A stretch of DNA of 61,388 nt from Georgenia thermotolerans (GCF_009193185.1 NZ_VUKF01000027.1:1-61388), one strand, 5' to 3'; numbered from the stretch's first letter, positions 25,959-36,119 are shown. Program-made: numbers and translations. Notes: generated from the sequence alone by a model not told the origin.

Positions 25959-26902
25959 TTGTTCCGGCCCTTCATGAGTATTCCCAGGACGGTCCCGACG
26001 ACGACGATCATCATGAAGAGGGACACCGCGAGGGCGCTGGCCTCGCCGGCCAAGCCGTACTGAAACGCCGAACGCTGGATCTCGAAGGAGACGACGTCGG
26101 TCGAGCCGGCGGGTCCGCCCTGGGTGAGCAGGTAGATCGGGTCGAAGACCTGGATCGAGTTGATGAACGTCATGAGGATGACGAAGACGAGTGAGCGCCG
26201 CAGCAGCGGAATGGTGATCCACCAGGTGCGCCGGGCGACACCGGCGCCGTCGATCTTCGCCGCTTCATAGAGCTCTTCAGGAATCTGGGTGAGCCCCGCG
26301 ATCAGCAGGATGACGTAGTACCCGAGCATCTGCCACACGTTGAAGATCACCAGGGAGAGCAGGGCCCAGCTCGGGTCGCTCAGCCAGGCCGGGGAGGGGA
26401 TGCCCACCGCGCCGAGCGTTGCGCTGAGCGGGCCGTACCCGGGCGCATAGATGTTGCTCCAGACGATGACGATCGCAACGGTGGGAATGACGTAGGTGGC
26501 GAAGAGGATGACGCGCACGACGTGCTTGCCCCGGACCGTGGGGAAGTAGAGAAGCAAGGAGACAAGCAGCGCCAAGGGCACCGTGATGAGGACGCTGAGC
26601 CCGACGTATACGGCCGTGTTGCCGATCGCCTGAACTCGGGCCGGGTCGCTGAGTAGGCGGCGGTAGTTGTCGAGGCCGACAAAGGTCATGTCGCCCATGG
26701 GGGTGAACATTGACCACTGATGAAAGCTGATCACCACCGTCATGACCATCGGGACAACCGTGAAGAGCCCGATGATGAGGAGGGTCGGGCTCAGGAAGAG
26801 CGCGGACCAGCCGGCCTGCACGCGGTGCCGGTGCCGGGCACGGGGCGCCGGGGGAAGGCTCCGAATGACGGAGCCTTCCCCCACCGACTGAAGCGTCGTC
26901 AC
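25955..26902 (-). CDS. Carbohydrate ABC transporter permease (MalF type)
   Basis: 315 residues, six helices after an Arg/His-rich cytoplasmic start ('RARHRHRVQAGWSALFLSPTLL'). EAA loop 'LYEAAKIDGAGVARRTWWITIPLLRRSLV'; 'NSIQVFDPIYLLTQGGPAGSTDVVSFEIQRSAF' is typical of CUT1 permeases. Coupled to the next permease by a four-base overlap. With the binding protein upstream it forms an importer for an oligosaccharide or amino sugar. Confidence 0.93.
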   Translation of the reverse strand: MTTLQSVGEGSVIRSLPPAPRARHRHRVQAGWSALFLSPTLLIIGLFTVVPMVMTVVISFHQWSMFTPMGDMTFVGLDNYRRLLSDPARVQAIGNTAVYVGLSVLITVPLALLVSLLLYFPTVRGKHVVRVILFATYVIPTVAIVIVWSNIYAPGYGPLSATLGAVGIPSPAWLSDPSWALLSLVIFNVWQMLGYYVILLIAGLTQIPEELYEAAKIDGAGVARRTWWITIPLLRRSLVFVILMTFINSIQVFDPIYLLTQGGPAGSTDVVSFEIQRSAFQYGLAGEASALAVSLFMMIVVVGTVLGILMKGRNK

Positions 26903-26924
26903 TGCAGGGTCACGTCCTCGTGTG

Positions 26925-28268
26925 TCACTGTGCCGAGCTGAGAGCGGCGTCGACGTCCTTGTTGGCGGCCTCCATGGCGGCCTTGGCGTCGAGCTGCCCG
27001 TTGAGCAGCGCCTCGATCTGGCGCTGGAGCGCGTCAGCCGCGGCCGGGCCGCCGATCACCGTGGGGAACGGCGTGGCGGAGTCGAGCGCGTCGACGTAGG
27101 GCGTGAGGAAGTCCGATTCGAGGTCCGCCTTGTGCGCATCAATGTCGGAGCTGCGGGAGGGCAGAATGCCCATCGACACGAGGATGTCGCCCATCGCCGA
27201 GGATCCGCCCTTGCCCGAGTCGGGGCCATTGAGCCAGGTGAGAAACTCCCACGCCGCCTTCTGCTTGGCGTCGTCGGCGTTGCCGTTGACCATCGTCATC
27301 CATGAGTAGGAGATCGAGGAGGACGTGGTGCCGCTCGGGCCGACCGGGATCGGTGCGGTCGCGACGTCGCCGAACTTGTCGCCCATGGCGTCCTTGAGGG
27401 ACCCCTCCCACCAGTTGGCCATGATGATCATGCCGGTCTTGCCGTTGACGAAGTTGTCCAGGTAAGGCCCGGTCGTGTTGGCGTTGGCCGTCGACATCGC
27501 CGTGTCCGTCAGGCCCTCGTCGACGAGGCGCTGGTAGAGCTCAGCGGTCTCGAGCGCCTGCGGGCTGGTCAGAGTGGCCTGGGTGCCTTCCTCGTTGAGG
27601 AACGTGCCGCCGTCGGAGGCGAGGAGCGAGAGGAAGGGGTGCACGGCGCCGGAGTTCCAGCTGGTGATGAAGCCGATGCCCTGGCGTGCCTGCCCGGTCG
27701 CCTTGATCTTCGTCGCCGCGTCGATCAGTGCGTCCCAGTCGGCCGGCGGCTCCGCCACCCCGGCGTCGGCGAAGAGCGCCTTGTTGTAGTTGAGCTGGTA
27801 GAGGTCGACCTCGTTGGGGATGCCGTGGACGGTGCCCTGCTGCGAGGCGGCGCCGACGACGTTGGCCGGCCAGTTCGCCTTGACGTCGCCGGCGACGTCG
27901 GAGGGAGCCTCTGCGGCAAGCCCGTCGCGGGCGAGCTCTGGGAGCCAGGCGTCGTAGATGCCGGCGATGGTCGGGCCGTCGGGTGAGGCGCCTTGCGTGC
28001 GCAGGGTGGAGAGCAGGTTGCCGAACGGGACGGCCTGGACATCCACGGTGATGTCCGGGTTCTCCTTGGTGAACGCGGCCGCGGCCTCGTCGAGCATGCC
28101 CACCTGCTCCGGCCCCCAGTGGGTGAGGAACGTGATCTTCTGGGCGCCGTCGCCCCCGCCGCCGCTGCTAGAGCTGCCGCCGGAGCCGCCACCTGAGGAG
28201 CAGCCGGCGAGGCCGAGCGCGAGCGCGGCCCCCAGGCTCGTGGCCGCGAGAAGTGCCTTTCTGTTCAT
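26925..28268 (-). CDS. Extracellular sugar-binding lipoprotein (CUT1 ABC importer)
   Basis: 447 residues; lipobox 'LGLAGCSSGG' (Cys about residue 23), a Ser/Gly linker, then a family-1 solute-binding fold ('ITFLTHWGPEQVGMLDEAAAAFTKENPDITVDVQAVPF', 'NWWEGSLKDAMGDKFGDVATAPIPVGPSG', 'AAWEFLTWLNGPDSGKGG'). It is anchored outside the membrane and delivers the ligand to the two permeases. The ligand is unknown; neighbouring MurQ and kinase genes suggest a MurNAc- or GlcNAc-containing compound. It lies 42 bases after the deacetylase gene. Confidence 0.92.
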   Translation of the reverse strand: MNRKALLAATSLGAALALGLAGCSSGGGSGGSSSSGGGGDGAQKITFLTHWGPEQVGMLDEAAAAFTKENPDITVDVQAVPFGNLLSTLRTQGASPDGPTIAGIYDAWLPELARDGLAAEAPSDVAGDVKANWPANVVGAASQQGTVHGIPNEVDLYQLNYNKALFADAGVAEPPADWDALIDAATKIKATGQARQGIGFITSWNSGAVHPFLSLLASDGGTFLNEEGTQATLTSPQALETAELYQRLVDEGLTDTAMSTANANTTGPYLDNFVNGKTGMIIMANWWEGSLKDAMGDKFGDVATAPIPVGPSGTTSSSISYSWMTMVNGNADDAKQKAAWEFLTWLNGPDSGKGGSSAMGDILVSMGILPSRSSDIDAHKADLESDFLTPYVDALDSATPFPTVIGGPAAADALQRQIEALLNGQLDAKAAMEAANKDVDAALSSAQ

Positions 28269-28310
28269 GGTGCTCCTTCGGGGATCGGTGGGGATGGGGA
28301 CGGGCGTGGG

Positions 28311-29003
28311 TTACGGGCCGGCGAGGGCGAACTTCTCCGTGCCGGCGCTCTTGAAGGCGGCTGCCCGCTTCTCGCCGACGAGGCAGCCCTTCACCTCCAT
28401 GAGCGCCGAGTAGTAGTCGATGAAGCGGAACCCGTAGGTCTCGCCGCGGGCGAAGGCGTGCTCCTGGATGCCCTCGCGCCAGCGGGCGTAGGCCTCCTCC
28501 GGGATCGCGACAAACGTGTCGGCCTCGAAGCCGTCCATGTCCTCCCAGTTCTCCGCGTGGAGGATCTGGGGGACTGAGTGGCGCTCGGCGGCGATCTCTT
28601 CCATCGGGATCGAGGCGAGGAACGCGCCCCGCAGGGCGGCTTGAGCGGCGCGCTCGTGGTCGCGGTGCATGCTTCGGGTCCAGTGCGTGATGAGGAGGTC
28701 GGGCCTCGCCTCGCGGATCACCGCGGCGACCTGCTCGGCGACCTCCTCACCGTCGGGCAGGAAGCCGTCGGAGTAGTCGAGCGTGACCAGCTCGGCGCCG
28801 ATCTTGTCTGCGAAGAACTGCGCCTCGTGCAGCTTCTGCTCTCGGTAGACGCTCGGGGCCAGCGTCGGATGCCCACGCTCGCCGTAGGTGCAGTCGACGA
28901 TGACGGCACGCCCACCCTCGAGCGTCACCTTGGCCAGGGTGGGCCCCGCGGTGAGCTCCATGTCGCCGATGTGGCCGCCGACGGCGACGACGGTCTTCGC
29001 CAT
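28311..29003 (-). CDS. PIG-L family deacetylase
   Basis: 230 residues from the ATG after GAGAGGACAG. N-terminal zinc site 'VVAVGGHIGDMELTAG': the usual AHPDD is GHIGD, but the ligand His and last Asp are kept. The third ligand region is 'LLITHWTRSMHRDHERAA' (HxxDH). PIG-L enzymes remove acetyl groups from GlcNAc-type sugars (MshB, BshB, LnmK relatives). Inside a MurQ/ABC operon, it may deacetylate an imported amino sugar or muropeptide fragment. The change at the catalytic motif makes substrate prediction unsafe. Confidence 0.88.
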   Translation of the reverse strand: MAKTVVAVGGHIGDMELTAGPTLAKVTLEGGRAVIVDCTYGERGHPTLAPSVYREQKLHEAQFFADKIGAELVTLDYSDGFLPDGEEVAEQVAAVIREARPDLLITHWTRSMHRDHERAAQAALRGAFLASIPMEEIAAERHSVPQILHAENWEDMDGFEADTFVAIPEEAYARWREGIQEHAFARGETYGFRFIDYYSALMEVKGCLVGEKRAAAFKSAGTEKFALAGP

Positions 29004-29023
29004 GAGCTGTCCTCTCTGCCCGA

Positions 29024-29995
29024 TCAGCCGAGCGTGGCCCGCAGGATGGAAAAGGTGCGGGTCGCGCGAAACCCGGTGCGCTCGTAGAGCTTTGCGGCAG
29101 TCGAGCCCTCGTCGGCCCACAGGAACCAGGCGCTGTGCGCCCCGAGCGCGGTCATGCGCTCGAGCGTGAGGTGGAGCAGCACCTTGCCGAGACCTGTCCC
29201 GCGGCTCGCCGGCAGCACGCCGAAGGGGCCGAAACGCTCGATGACGGACTCATACGTGCCGTGCATGGCCCAGCCCAGCACCTCTCCATCCGGCGTGCGG
29301 GCGATGACGATGCGCTCGAGCGGCATGCCGCCGAGCACGCCCTCCCGGATGGCGCGGGCCCAGTCGGAGCTGAAGGCCTCGCCGGCGATCTTGATCAGCG
29401 GGACGAGGTCGTCGTTGGTCGGCGTGCCGAGGTACCAGCCCTCGGCGCGCAGCTCGGCCACCCGGGACCGGACGTCCTCGGGCATCTGGTAGCCGATGAT
29501 CGAGCGGTCCATGGCGCTGGGCCGTTCCACCTCGGCGAAACCGAGGGACGTCAAGAGTCGCTGCGCGACGGGGTAGCGCGCCGCGTCGAGCCCGGGCAGG
29601 ACGTAGTTGGGCGTGTAGTTGGAGAAGAACACCTCACGGGCGCCCCGCGCGCGCAGCCAGTCCAGTGCGGCTTGGACGAGCCGGCGGCCCAGGCCCGACC
29701 CACGGGCGGACGGCACGACGAAAAAGTAGGGGATCCAGCCGGTGCCGGGCTCGAGGTCGTCGCCGTGGTGGGCGACCCGGCGGCGCACGGCATAGGCGGA
29801 GCCGACGACGCGGTCAGCCTGCTCGGCGACGAACAGGCCGTCGGCGTCGAAGTTGCGATCGAGCAGCACGAGGTTGCGCAAGCGCAGCTCCGTCATTCCG
29901 TCCTGCGGGGCGGCCGTGGTCCACGCCTCGGCGACGGCCCGGGCGTCGCCAGACGTGAACGTCCGGAGCGTGACAGGTGGCGCGATCTGGGACAC
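29024..29995 (-). CDS. Tandem GNAT-domain acetyltransferase
   Basis: 323 residues with two GNAT domains: residues ~8-155 ('VVPSARGSGLGRRLVQAALDWL' acetyl-CoA loop) and ~180-323 ('VLPASRGTGLGKVLLHLTLERM'). Each has its own R/Q-x-x-G-x-G/A loop, so both may bind acetyl-CoA. First gene of the operon, 20 bases before the deacetylase. A double acetyltransferase with a PIG-L deacetylase suggests acetyl-group exchange on an imported amino sugar. Such a pairing could equally use other acyl groups. Substrate unknown. Confidence 0.88.
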   Translation of the reverse strand: MSQIAPPVTLRTFTSGDARAVAEAWTTAAPQDGMTELRLRNLVLLDRNFDADGLFVAEQADRVVGSAYAVRRRVAHHGDDLEPGTGWIPYFFVVPSARGSGLGRRLVQAALDWLRARGAREVFFSNYTPNYVLPGLDAARYPVAQRLLTSLGFAEVERPSAMDRSIIGYQMPEDVRSRVAELRAEGWYLGTPTNDDLVPLIKIAGEAFSSDWARAIREGVLGGMPLERIVIARTPDGEVLGWAMHGTYESVIERFGPFGVLPASRGTGLGKVLLHLTLERMTALGAHSAWFLWADEGSTAAKLYERTGFRATRTFSILRATLG

Positions 29996-30011
29996 TCGCG
30001 TTCCTTTCCTT

Positions 30012-30031
30012 GGCAGACGACGTCGTCTGCC
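30012..30031. promoter_or_regulatory. Perfect 20-base palindrome, operator candidate
   Basis: GGCAGACGACGTCGTCTGCC, 17 bases upstream of the GNAT start codon and just downstream of the predicted -10. The position suits a repressor roadblock. The form is LacI- or GntR-like rather than typical RpiR. Confidence 0.6.
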
Positions 30032-30039
30032 TCAGCACG

Positions 30040-30068
30040 ACCGTAATGTCGCCCGGGCTCGCTGACAA
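30040..30068 (-). promoter_or_regulatory. Predicted promoter of the GNAT-deacetylase-ABC operon
   Basis: On the minus strand TTGTCA (30068-30063), 17 bases, TACGGT (30045-30040): a good sigma-70-type spacing in an otherwise GC-rich region. The -35 lies in the dyad CTGA...TCAG (30062-30078, minus-strand CTGAAAAAACTTGTCAG), a candidate RpiR site. Confidence 0.55.
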
Positions 30069-30313
30069 GTTTTTTCAGTGGGAGAGTTTGTGACGGAGTT
30101 CAGTTTCATGCGCGCTAGGGCGCAGCGTGGGCCGCCGCGGCCGGCTGGCGCTCGCGGATGAGGTGTGGCGGAGGGGGCTGCCGTGAACTCCCTTGCGGGA
30201 GGGGGGTCCCGGAGTGCCGGGAGTGTGCCGCGCGAGGTCCTTTGCGACGCGGAGTCCCCCGGCGTGCGGAGGTGTCGGCGCAGGTGGAGGTTGGCGCCGG
30301 ACCGCGCCCGGCG

Positions 30314-31210
30314 TCAGACGCCGCGGGCGCCCCGTGTCACCTCGCGGGTGCGTCGGAGCGCCTCGATCGTGTAGTCGTAGCGCCGCTGAGCGACGCCGGC
30401 GAAGATGCAGTCGACGACGGCGAGCTGAGCGATGCGGCTCACCATGGCGCCAGCCCGAAATGTCGTCTCGCGGACCTGGGTGAACACGGCGATGTCAGCG
30501 AGCCGGGCCAGGCTCGAGTCCTTGACGCCGGTGATCCCTATGGTGCGCGCGCCGTGGTCGCGGGCGAGGCGGAGGAACTCGACGGTCTCGTGCGTCTCGC
30601 CCAGGTGCGAGAAACCGATGACGACGACCCCCTCGACCGGGATTGCCGCTGCCGCCCAGGCCTCGTGCGGCTCGCTGGGCGCGAACGCGTTGCGCCCGAT
30701 ACGGAAGAGCTTGCCCTGGAGGTCCTCGGCGACGGACCGGCTCGCTCCGACGCCGTAGAGGAGGATGCGGTCCGCCCCGTCGAGCGCGTCGACGATCTCC
30801 TCGAGCGCCCGGTAGTCCATGCGCTCGATGGTCTCCTCGATCGCGAGGATCTCCAGGGCGGCGATCTTCTGTGCCATCGCCGGGAGCGACTCGCCCTCGG
30901 TGATGTCGGCGCCATAGCTTGCCCCGCCGAACTGTGCGGCCTCCTTGCCCAGCTCGGCGGCGAGCAGCATGCGCAGCTGTGTGTACCCGCTCAGGCCGAT
31001 CGCCCGGCAGAAGCGCACGACCGATGCCACCGAGGTATCGCAGGCGGTCGCGAGGTCGTTGATCGTGCTGTCGAGGACCATCGCCGGGTTCTCCCGGATC
31101 GCCGAGCCCACGCGGCCGAGTGAGGGGGACAGTGACCCCAGTGCCGCCTCGATCGTCGCCTGGACGCTCACCGGCGCCTCCTCGTAAGTGCTTGCGGCTT
31201 CCTCTGGCAT
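30314..31210 (-). CDS. MurR/RpiR family transcriptional regulator
   Basis: 298 residues. N-terminal HTH_6 ('LGRVGSAIRENPAMVLDSTINDLATACDTSVASVVRFCRAIGLSGYTQLRMLL') and a C-terminal SIS domain (about 130-270: 'ADRILLYGVGASRSVAEDLQGKLFRIG', 'GVVVIGFSHLGETHETVEFL') that binds a phosphosugar. It is divergent from the kinase-murQ pair over 65 bases and lies just behind the transport operon on the same strand, so it likely controls both in response to MurNAc-6-phosphate or a related sugar phosphate. Confidence 0.93.
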   Translation of the reverse strand: MPEEAASTYEEAPVSVQATIEAALGSLSPSLGRVGSAIRENPAMVLDSTINDLATACDTSVASVVRFCRAIGLSGYTQLRMLLAAELGKEAAQFGGASYGADITEGESLPAMAQKIAALEILAIEETIERMDYRALEEIVDALDGADRILLYGVGASRSVAEDLQGKLFRIGRNAFAPSEPHEAWAAAAIPVEGVVVIGFSHLGETHETVEFLRLARDHGARTIGITGVKDSSLARLADIAVFTQVRETTFRAGAMVSRIAQLAVVDCIFAGVAQRRYDYTIEALRRTREVTRGARGV

Positions 31211-31227
31211 GTGCTGAAAATAGGTTA

Positions 31228-31247
31228 CACGCTCAGTGTTGAGTGTG
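31228..31247. promoter_or_regulatory. Dyad in the RpiR-kinase divergent region
   Basis: CACGCTCA-gtgt-TGAGTGTG, one mismatch in eight pairs, in the 65-base gap between divergent starts at 31210 and 31276. A candidate operator for RpiR affecting both genes. Confidence 0.5.
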
Positions 31248-31275
31248 GATTGCTGTTACATCGTCGGGAGGCTGC

Positions 31276-32193
31276 ATGGAGCGCGACGACGCGGTCACGC
31301 TCGCCGTCGATCTCGGCAAGACCCGCTGTCGCGTCGCGGTCATGTCCGCACGCGGCGTGCTCGAGGGGGTCGAGGATGAGGGGACCGCCGGCGCCGCGGT
31401 CCCCGACGGCGCCGGCGAGGTCTCCCGTCGCGTGCTGGACCTCGTCAGGCGGCTGCCCGCGCACGGGGCGTCCGCCGTCGGGGTGGGTGCCGCAGGCGCC
31501 CTCACCGACGCGGTCGCGGCTCGTGAGATCGCCACGGCGCTGGTCTCCGGTCTCCGCCTTCCGGTCGCGGTGACCTCCGACGTCGTCACCGCGCACGTGG
31601 GGGCGCTGGGGGGCGGAGCCGGCGTCGGCCTTGTCGCCGGCACGGGCGCCGTCGCGCTTGGCGTCACGGCCGGCGGCGAGTTGCGCCGCGTCGATGGCTG
31701 GGGACCGCATCTCGGCGATCTGGGTGGCGGCTCGTGGATCGGTCGCGAGGGGATGCGCGCCGTCCTGCGGGCCGAGTCCGGGCTCGGCCCCGCCACCGGG
31801 CTCGCCGCGGACCTGGCGGGCCTCATCGGCTCCGAGGGTGACGTCGTCCGCTGGGTCTCCGTCGACCCGATCCCCGCCCGGCGCCTCGCCGCGTTCGCTC
31901 CCGCCGTGCTGGGCCGTGCCGCGGCGGGTGATGGGGTGGCCGTGGAGATCGCCGACCAGGCCGCGGCCCTGCTGGCGGAGAGCGCGCACGCTGCATCAGG
32001 GCCCACGTCGCGGCGCGTGAGCGTGCTCGGTGGCCTGACCGGTGCGCCCTGGTTTGTGGAGCGCTTGGTTGACGCGCTGCGCTCGCGCGGCCTCGTGCCG
32101 GTCGCTCCGGCCGGCTCGGCGCTCGACGGCGCCCACATCATCGCCCGTCGCGCCGATCTGCCCCACGAGAGGTACATCCATCGTGCTCAGTGA
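31276..32193 (+). CDS. BadF/BadG-type ATPase, probable N-acetylamino-sugar kinase
   Basis: 305 residues; ATG with CGGGAGG upstream. ASKHA fold: phosphate-1 motif 'VTLAVDLGKTRCRVAV', phosphate-2 'LVAGTGAVALGVT', then 'GWGPHLGDLGGGSWIGREGMRAVLRA' (the GDEGS-like region reads GDLGGG) and a late 'VLGGLTGAPWF'. This is the family of N-acetylglucosamine kinase NagK-like and MurK enzymes. It overlaps murQ by 11 bases, so a role as MurNAc/GlcNAc kinase supplying MurQ is likely. The Glu to Leu change in the GDEGS-like motif is notable. Confidence 0.85.
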   Translation: MERDDAVTLAVDLGKTRCRVAVMSARGVLEGVEDEGTAGAAVPDGAGEVSRRVLDLVRRLPAHGASAVGVGAAGALTDAVAAREIATALVSGLRLPVAVTSDVVTAHVGALGGGAGVGLVAGTGAVALGVTAGGELRRVDGWGPHLGDLGGGSWIGREGMRAVLRAESGLGPATGLAADLAGLIGSEGDVVRWVSVDPIPARRLAAFAPAVLGRAAAGDGVAVEIADQAAALLAESAHAASGPTSRRVSVLGGLTGAPWFVERLVDALRSRGLVPVAPAGSALDGAHIIARRADLPHERYIHRAQ

Positions 32194-33136
32194 CGACCCC
32201 GCACGCCTGGACGAGCTGCTGGATGAGCTCTCGACGCTGACCACCGAGGCCGCCGGGGTGCGGCGCGGCGACCTCGACACACTCAGCACCCTGGAGCTCG
32301 TGCGGGAGATGAACGTCGAGGACGCCAAGGTGCCGGCCGCCGTCGGCGCGCAGGCGCCAGCGATCGCCGCCGCCGTCGACGGCATCGTCGGGCGGATGCG
32401 GCGGGGCGGCCGGCTGATCTACCTGGGCGCCGGCACCGCCGGTCGCATCGGGATTCTCGACGCGAGCGAGTGCCCGCCCACGTTCGGCACCGATCCCGGA
32501 CTCGTCGTGGGCCTGATCGCCGGCGGGCCGACCGCCATCCAACGAGCGGTGGAGAACTCCGAGGATGACCGGGAGGCGGCGGCCGCCGAGCTCGTCGCCC
32601 TCGGCCTCACCGAGCGCGACGCCGTCGTGGGCATCTCCGCCTCGGGGCGCACCCCGTACGTCGTCGGGGGCCTGAAGGTCGCGCGGTCCGTGGGCGCGTT
32701 CACGGTGGCGATCGCTCAGAACGCCGGGTCAGCGATCGGTACGCTCGCCGATGTGTCGATCGAGGTCGTCGTCGGCCCAGAGATCGTCGCCGGGTCCACC
32801 CGGCTGAAGTCCGGGACGGCCCAGAAGCTGGTCGTCAACATGCTTAGCACGCTTGCGATGGTAAGGCTGGGCAAGACCTACAACGGCGTCATGGTCGACC
32901 TGCAGGCCACCAACGACAAGCTCAAGGCGCGCTCGGTGCGCACCGTCATGAGGGCCGCCGGGGTGGAGGTGGACGAGGCGGCGCGGGCACTCGCCGCCGT
33001 CGACGGCTCGGTCAAGAAGGCGATCCTCGTCTTGCTCACCGACGTCGCCGCGTCAGACGCCCAGGCTGCGATCGACCGGGCGGGCGGACTGCTGCGTGTC
33101 GCCATCGAGCAGAACGGGGGGACGGTGCATCGCTGA
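32183..33136 (+). CDS. murQ: N-acetylmuramic acid 6-phosphate etherase
   Basis: 317 residues from the GTG at 32183 (GAGAGG upstream). SIS domain with the diagnostic 'IYLGAGTAGRIGILDASECPPTFGTDP' including the catalytic Glu of SECPPTF, plus 'VENSEDDREAAAAEL' and 'VVGISASGRTPYVVGGLKVAR'. It cleaves the lactyl ether of MurNAc-6-phosphate to give GlcNAc-6-phosphate and lactate. With the kinase just upstream it completes MurNAc conversion. Converges on the RamB-type gene with 42 bases between. Confidence 0.96.
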   Translation: MLSDDPARLDELLDELSTLTTEAAGVRRGDLDTLSTLELVREMNVEDAKVPAAVGAQAPAIAAAVDGIVGRMRRGGRLIYLGAGTAGRIGILDASECPPTFGTDPGLVVGLIAGGPTAIQRAVENSEDDREAAAAELVALGLTERDAVVGISASGRTPYVVGGLKVARSVGAFTVAIAQNAGSAIGTLADVSIEVVVGPEIVAGSTRLKSGTAQKLVVNMLSTLAMVRLGKTYNGVMVDLQATNDKLKARSVRTVMRAAGVEVDEAARALAAVDGSVKKAILVLLTDVAASDAQAAIDRAGGLLRVAIEQNGGTVHR

Positions 33137-33178
33137 TCGTGCCGCCGTCCGGGCGTCATTGAGGAGCCGGCGCGCGCG

Positions 33179-34654
33179 TCACTCGGCGCCGTGGCGGTCG
33201 AGGAACTCGTAGACCTCGGTGTCGTCCACGCCCGGGAACGTGCCCGGCGGGATGGCGGCGAGCAGGTGGGAGTGGGCCCGGGCGCTGGGCCAGGCGTGCT
33301 CGGCCCACCGGGCGGCCAGGTCCGCCGGCGGGCGGCGGCAGCACGCCGGGTCCGGGCAGCTCGACGTCGCCCGCACGGTCGTCTCCCGGCCCTGGAACCA
33401 CTTCACGTGCGCGAACGGCACGCCAACGTCGATGGCGAAGTCCCCGGAGCCGGTGCGCTCGACGTGGGTGGTGCACCAGTACGTCCCGCGCCCCATGTCG
33501 GTGTACTGGTAGTGGGTGGCGTAGCGGTCGGGGTTGTGGAACACCGCCCGCGAGGCCCAGTACCGGCAGACGATCTGCCCCTCGATGGCGCCGCTGACGT
33601 CGGTGGGGAAGGTGACGTCGTCGTTCTCGTAGGCCTTGTAGATCACCCCGTCCTCGCCGACCCGCATGAAGTGCACCGGCAGGCCCAGGTGCTCGGTGGC
33701 CAGGTTGGTGAAGCGGTGCGCGGCGGTCTCGTAGGAGACGGCGAAGACGTCGCGCAGGTCGTCGATGGCCAGCGCCTTGGCGGCCTTGGCCTGCCGGAGG
33801 AAGTCCACCGCCGGGCGCTCGGGCATCATCAGCGCCGCCGCGAAGTAGTTGGCCTCGACGCGCTGGCGCAGGAAGTCGGCGTACCCGGCCGGCTCGGTGT
33901 GGCCCAGGGCGAAGTGGCCCAGGGTCTGCAGCAGGATTGTGCGCGGGTCGTGCCCGCCGTCGGCGGCCATGGGCAGGTAGATGCGCCGGTTGCGCAGGTC
34001 GGTCACCGACCGGGTGGCCCGGGGCAGGTCCGCGACCCGGTGCAGGGTGAAGCCGAGGTGGCCCGTCACCGCGCTGACGCCGCGCTCGGTCAGCGGCCCG
34101 CCCGTGTGCCCCACCGCGGCGGAGATGCGCGAGGCGAGCTGCTCGATCTCGGCGAAGTAGTTGTGCCGGGCGCGCATGTGCAGCCGCAGCTCCGCGTTGG
34201 CGCGCCGGGCCTCCTCCGGGGTGGCCGAGCGAACCGACGCGAGCCGGCCGACCTCGGCGTGCAGGCCCACCAGCGCCTCGAGCGCCTCGGTGGGCAGCTT
34301 CGCGCTCGGCCGCACCTCCGGCAGGCCCAGCCCGGCGTACAGCGGCCGGGCCTGCGCCTGGGCCAGGGCGATCTCCAGCGCCGCCCGGCGCGACGGCGGC
34401 TCGGCGCGCATGAGGTCGGCGACGGTGACGTCCAGCTCGCGCGCGATGGCGCTGAGCAGCGCCAGCCGCGGCTCCTTACGGCCGTTCTCGATCTGGGAGA
34501 GCAGCGACGGCGCCCGGTCCACCCGCTGGGCAAGGTCGGCCAGGGTCAGCCCGCGGGCCTGGCGGGCGTGCCGGATCCGGGCGCCGAGGGTGGCGAGGTC
34601 GATCTCCTCCTCGGGCGCCCGCTCCGCCGTCGTCGGTCGCACTCGACTGGCCAC
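33179..34654 (-). CDS. ramB: RamB-type regulator of acetate metabolism (XRE + acyl-CoA-sensing domain)
   Basis: 491 residues; GTG at 34654 chosen for the GGAGAAG five bases before it (the open frame extends to 34720 without similarity). XRE helix-turn-helix at about 22-75 ('[42 protein letters not shown]'), a degenerate IrrE/ImmA-like region ('[35 protein letters not shown]') and a C-terminal short-chain acyl-CoA regulator domain with Cys-rich '[20 protein letters not shown]'. RamB of Corynebacterium represses aceA/aceB; here the gene is divergent from aceA, 145 bases apart. Confidence 0.9.
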   Translation of the reverse strand: MASRVRPTTAERAPEEEIDLATLGARIRHARQARGLTLADLAQRVDRAPSLLSQIENGRKEPRLALLSAIARELDVTVADLMRAEPPSRRAALEIALAQAQARPLYAGLGLPEVRPSAKLPTEALEALVGLHAEVGRLASVRSATPEEARRANAELRLHMRARHNYFAEIEQLASRISAAVGHTGGPLTERGVSAVTGHLGFTLHRVADLPRATRSVTDLRNRRIYLPMAADGGHDPRTILLQTLGHFALGHTEPAGYADFLRQRVEANYFAAALMMPERPAVDFLRQAKAAKALAIDDLRDVFAVSYETAAHRFTNLATEHLGLPVHFMRVGEDGVIYKAYENDDVTFPTDVSGAIEGQIVCRYWASRAVFHNPDRYATHYQYTDMGRGTYWCTTHVERTGSGDFAIDVGVPFAHVKWFQGRETTVRATSSCPDPACCRRPPADLAARWAEHAWPSARAHSHLLAAIPPGTFPGVDDTEVYEFLDRHGAE

Positions 34655-34665
34655 TTCTTCTCCAA

Positions 34666-34691
34666 GGGTGAAGAACGAACGAACTTCACCC
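34666..34691. promoter_or_regulatory. Inverted repeat upstream of ramB, operator candidate
   Basis: GGGTGAAG-aacgaacgaa-CTTCACCC, eight perfect pairs, 12 bases upstream of the RamB start. ATTCACA and ATTCACC occur again at 34734-34753 before aceA. The shared TTCAC half-site suggests one regulator acting on both divergent genes. Confidence 0.5.
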
Positions 34692-34799
34692 ACGGTAGCA
34701 GTGGTTGTGACCTGAATCACGGCGCCACTGTGTATTCACAACAACATTCACCCGGCCGGGCGGAGCGACCACCTCCCGGCGGACCACCGAGGAGCACCG

Positions 34800-36119
<1,320 letters not shown>

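Larger units (their letters stand above)
29996..30313. other. 318-base regulatory region of the transport operon
   Basis: Carries the promoter (30040-30068), a 17-base dyad over its -35 and a perfect 20-base palindrome. Beyond about 30110 nothing is recognised up to the end of the RpiR gene. Confidence 0.6.
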
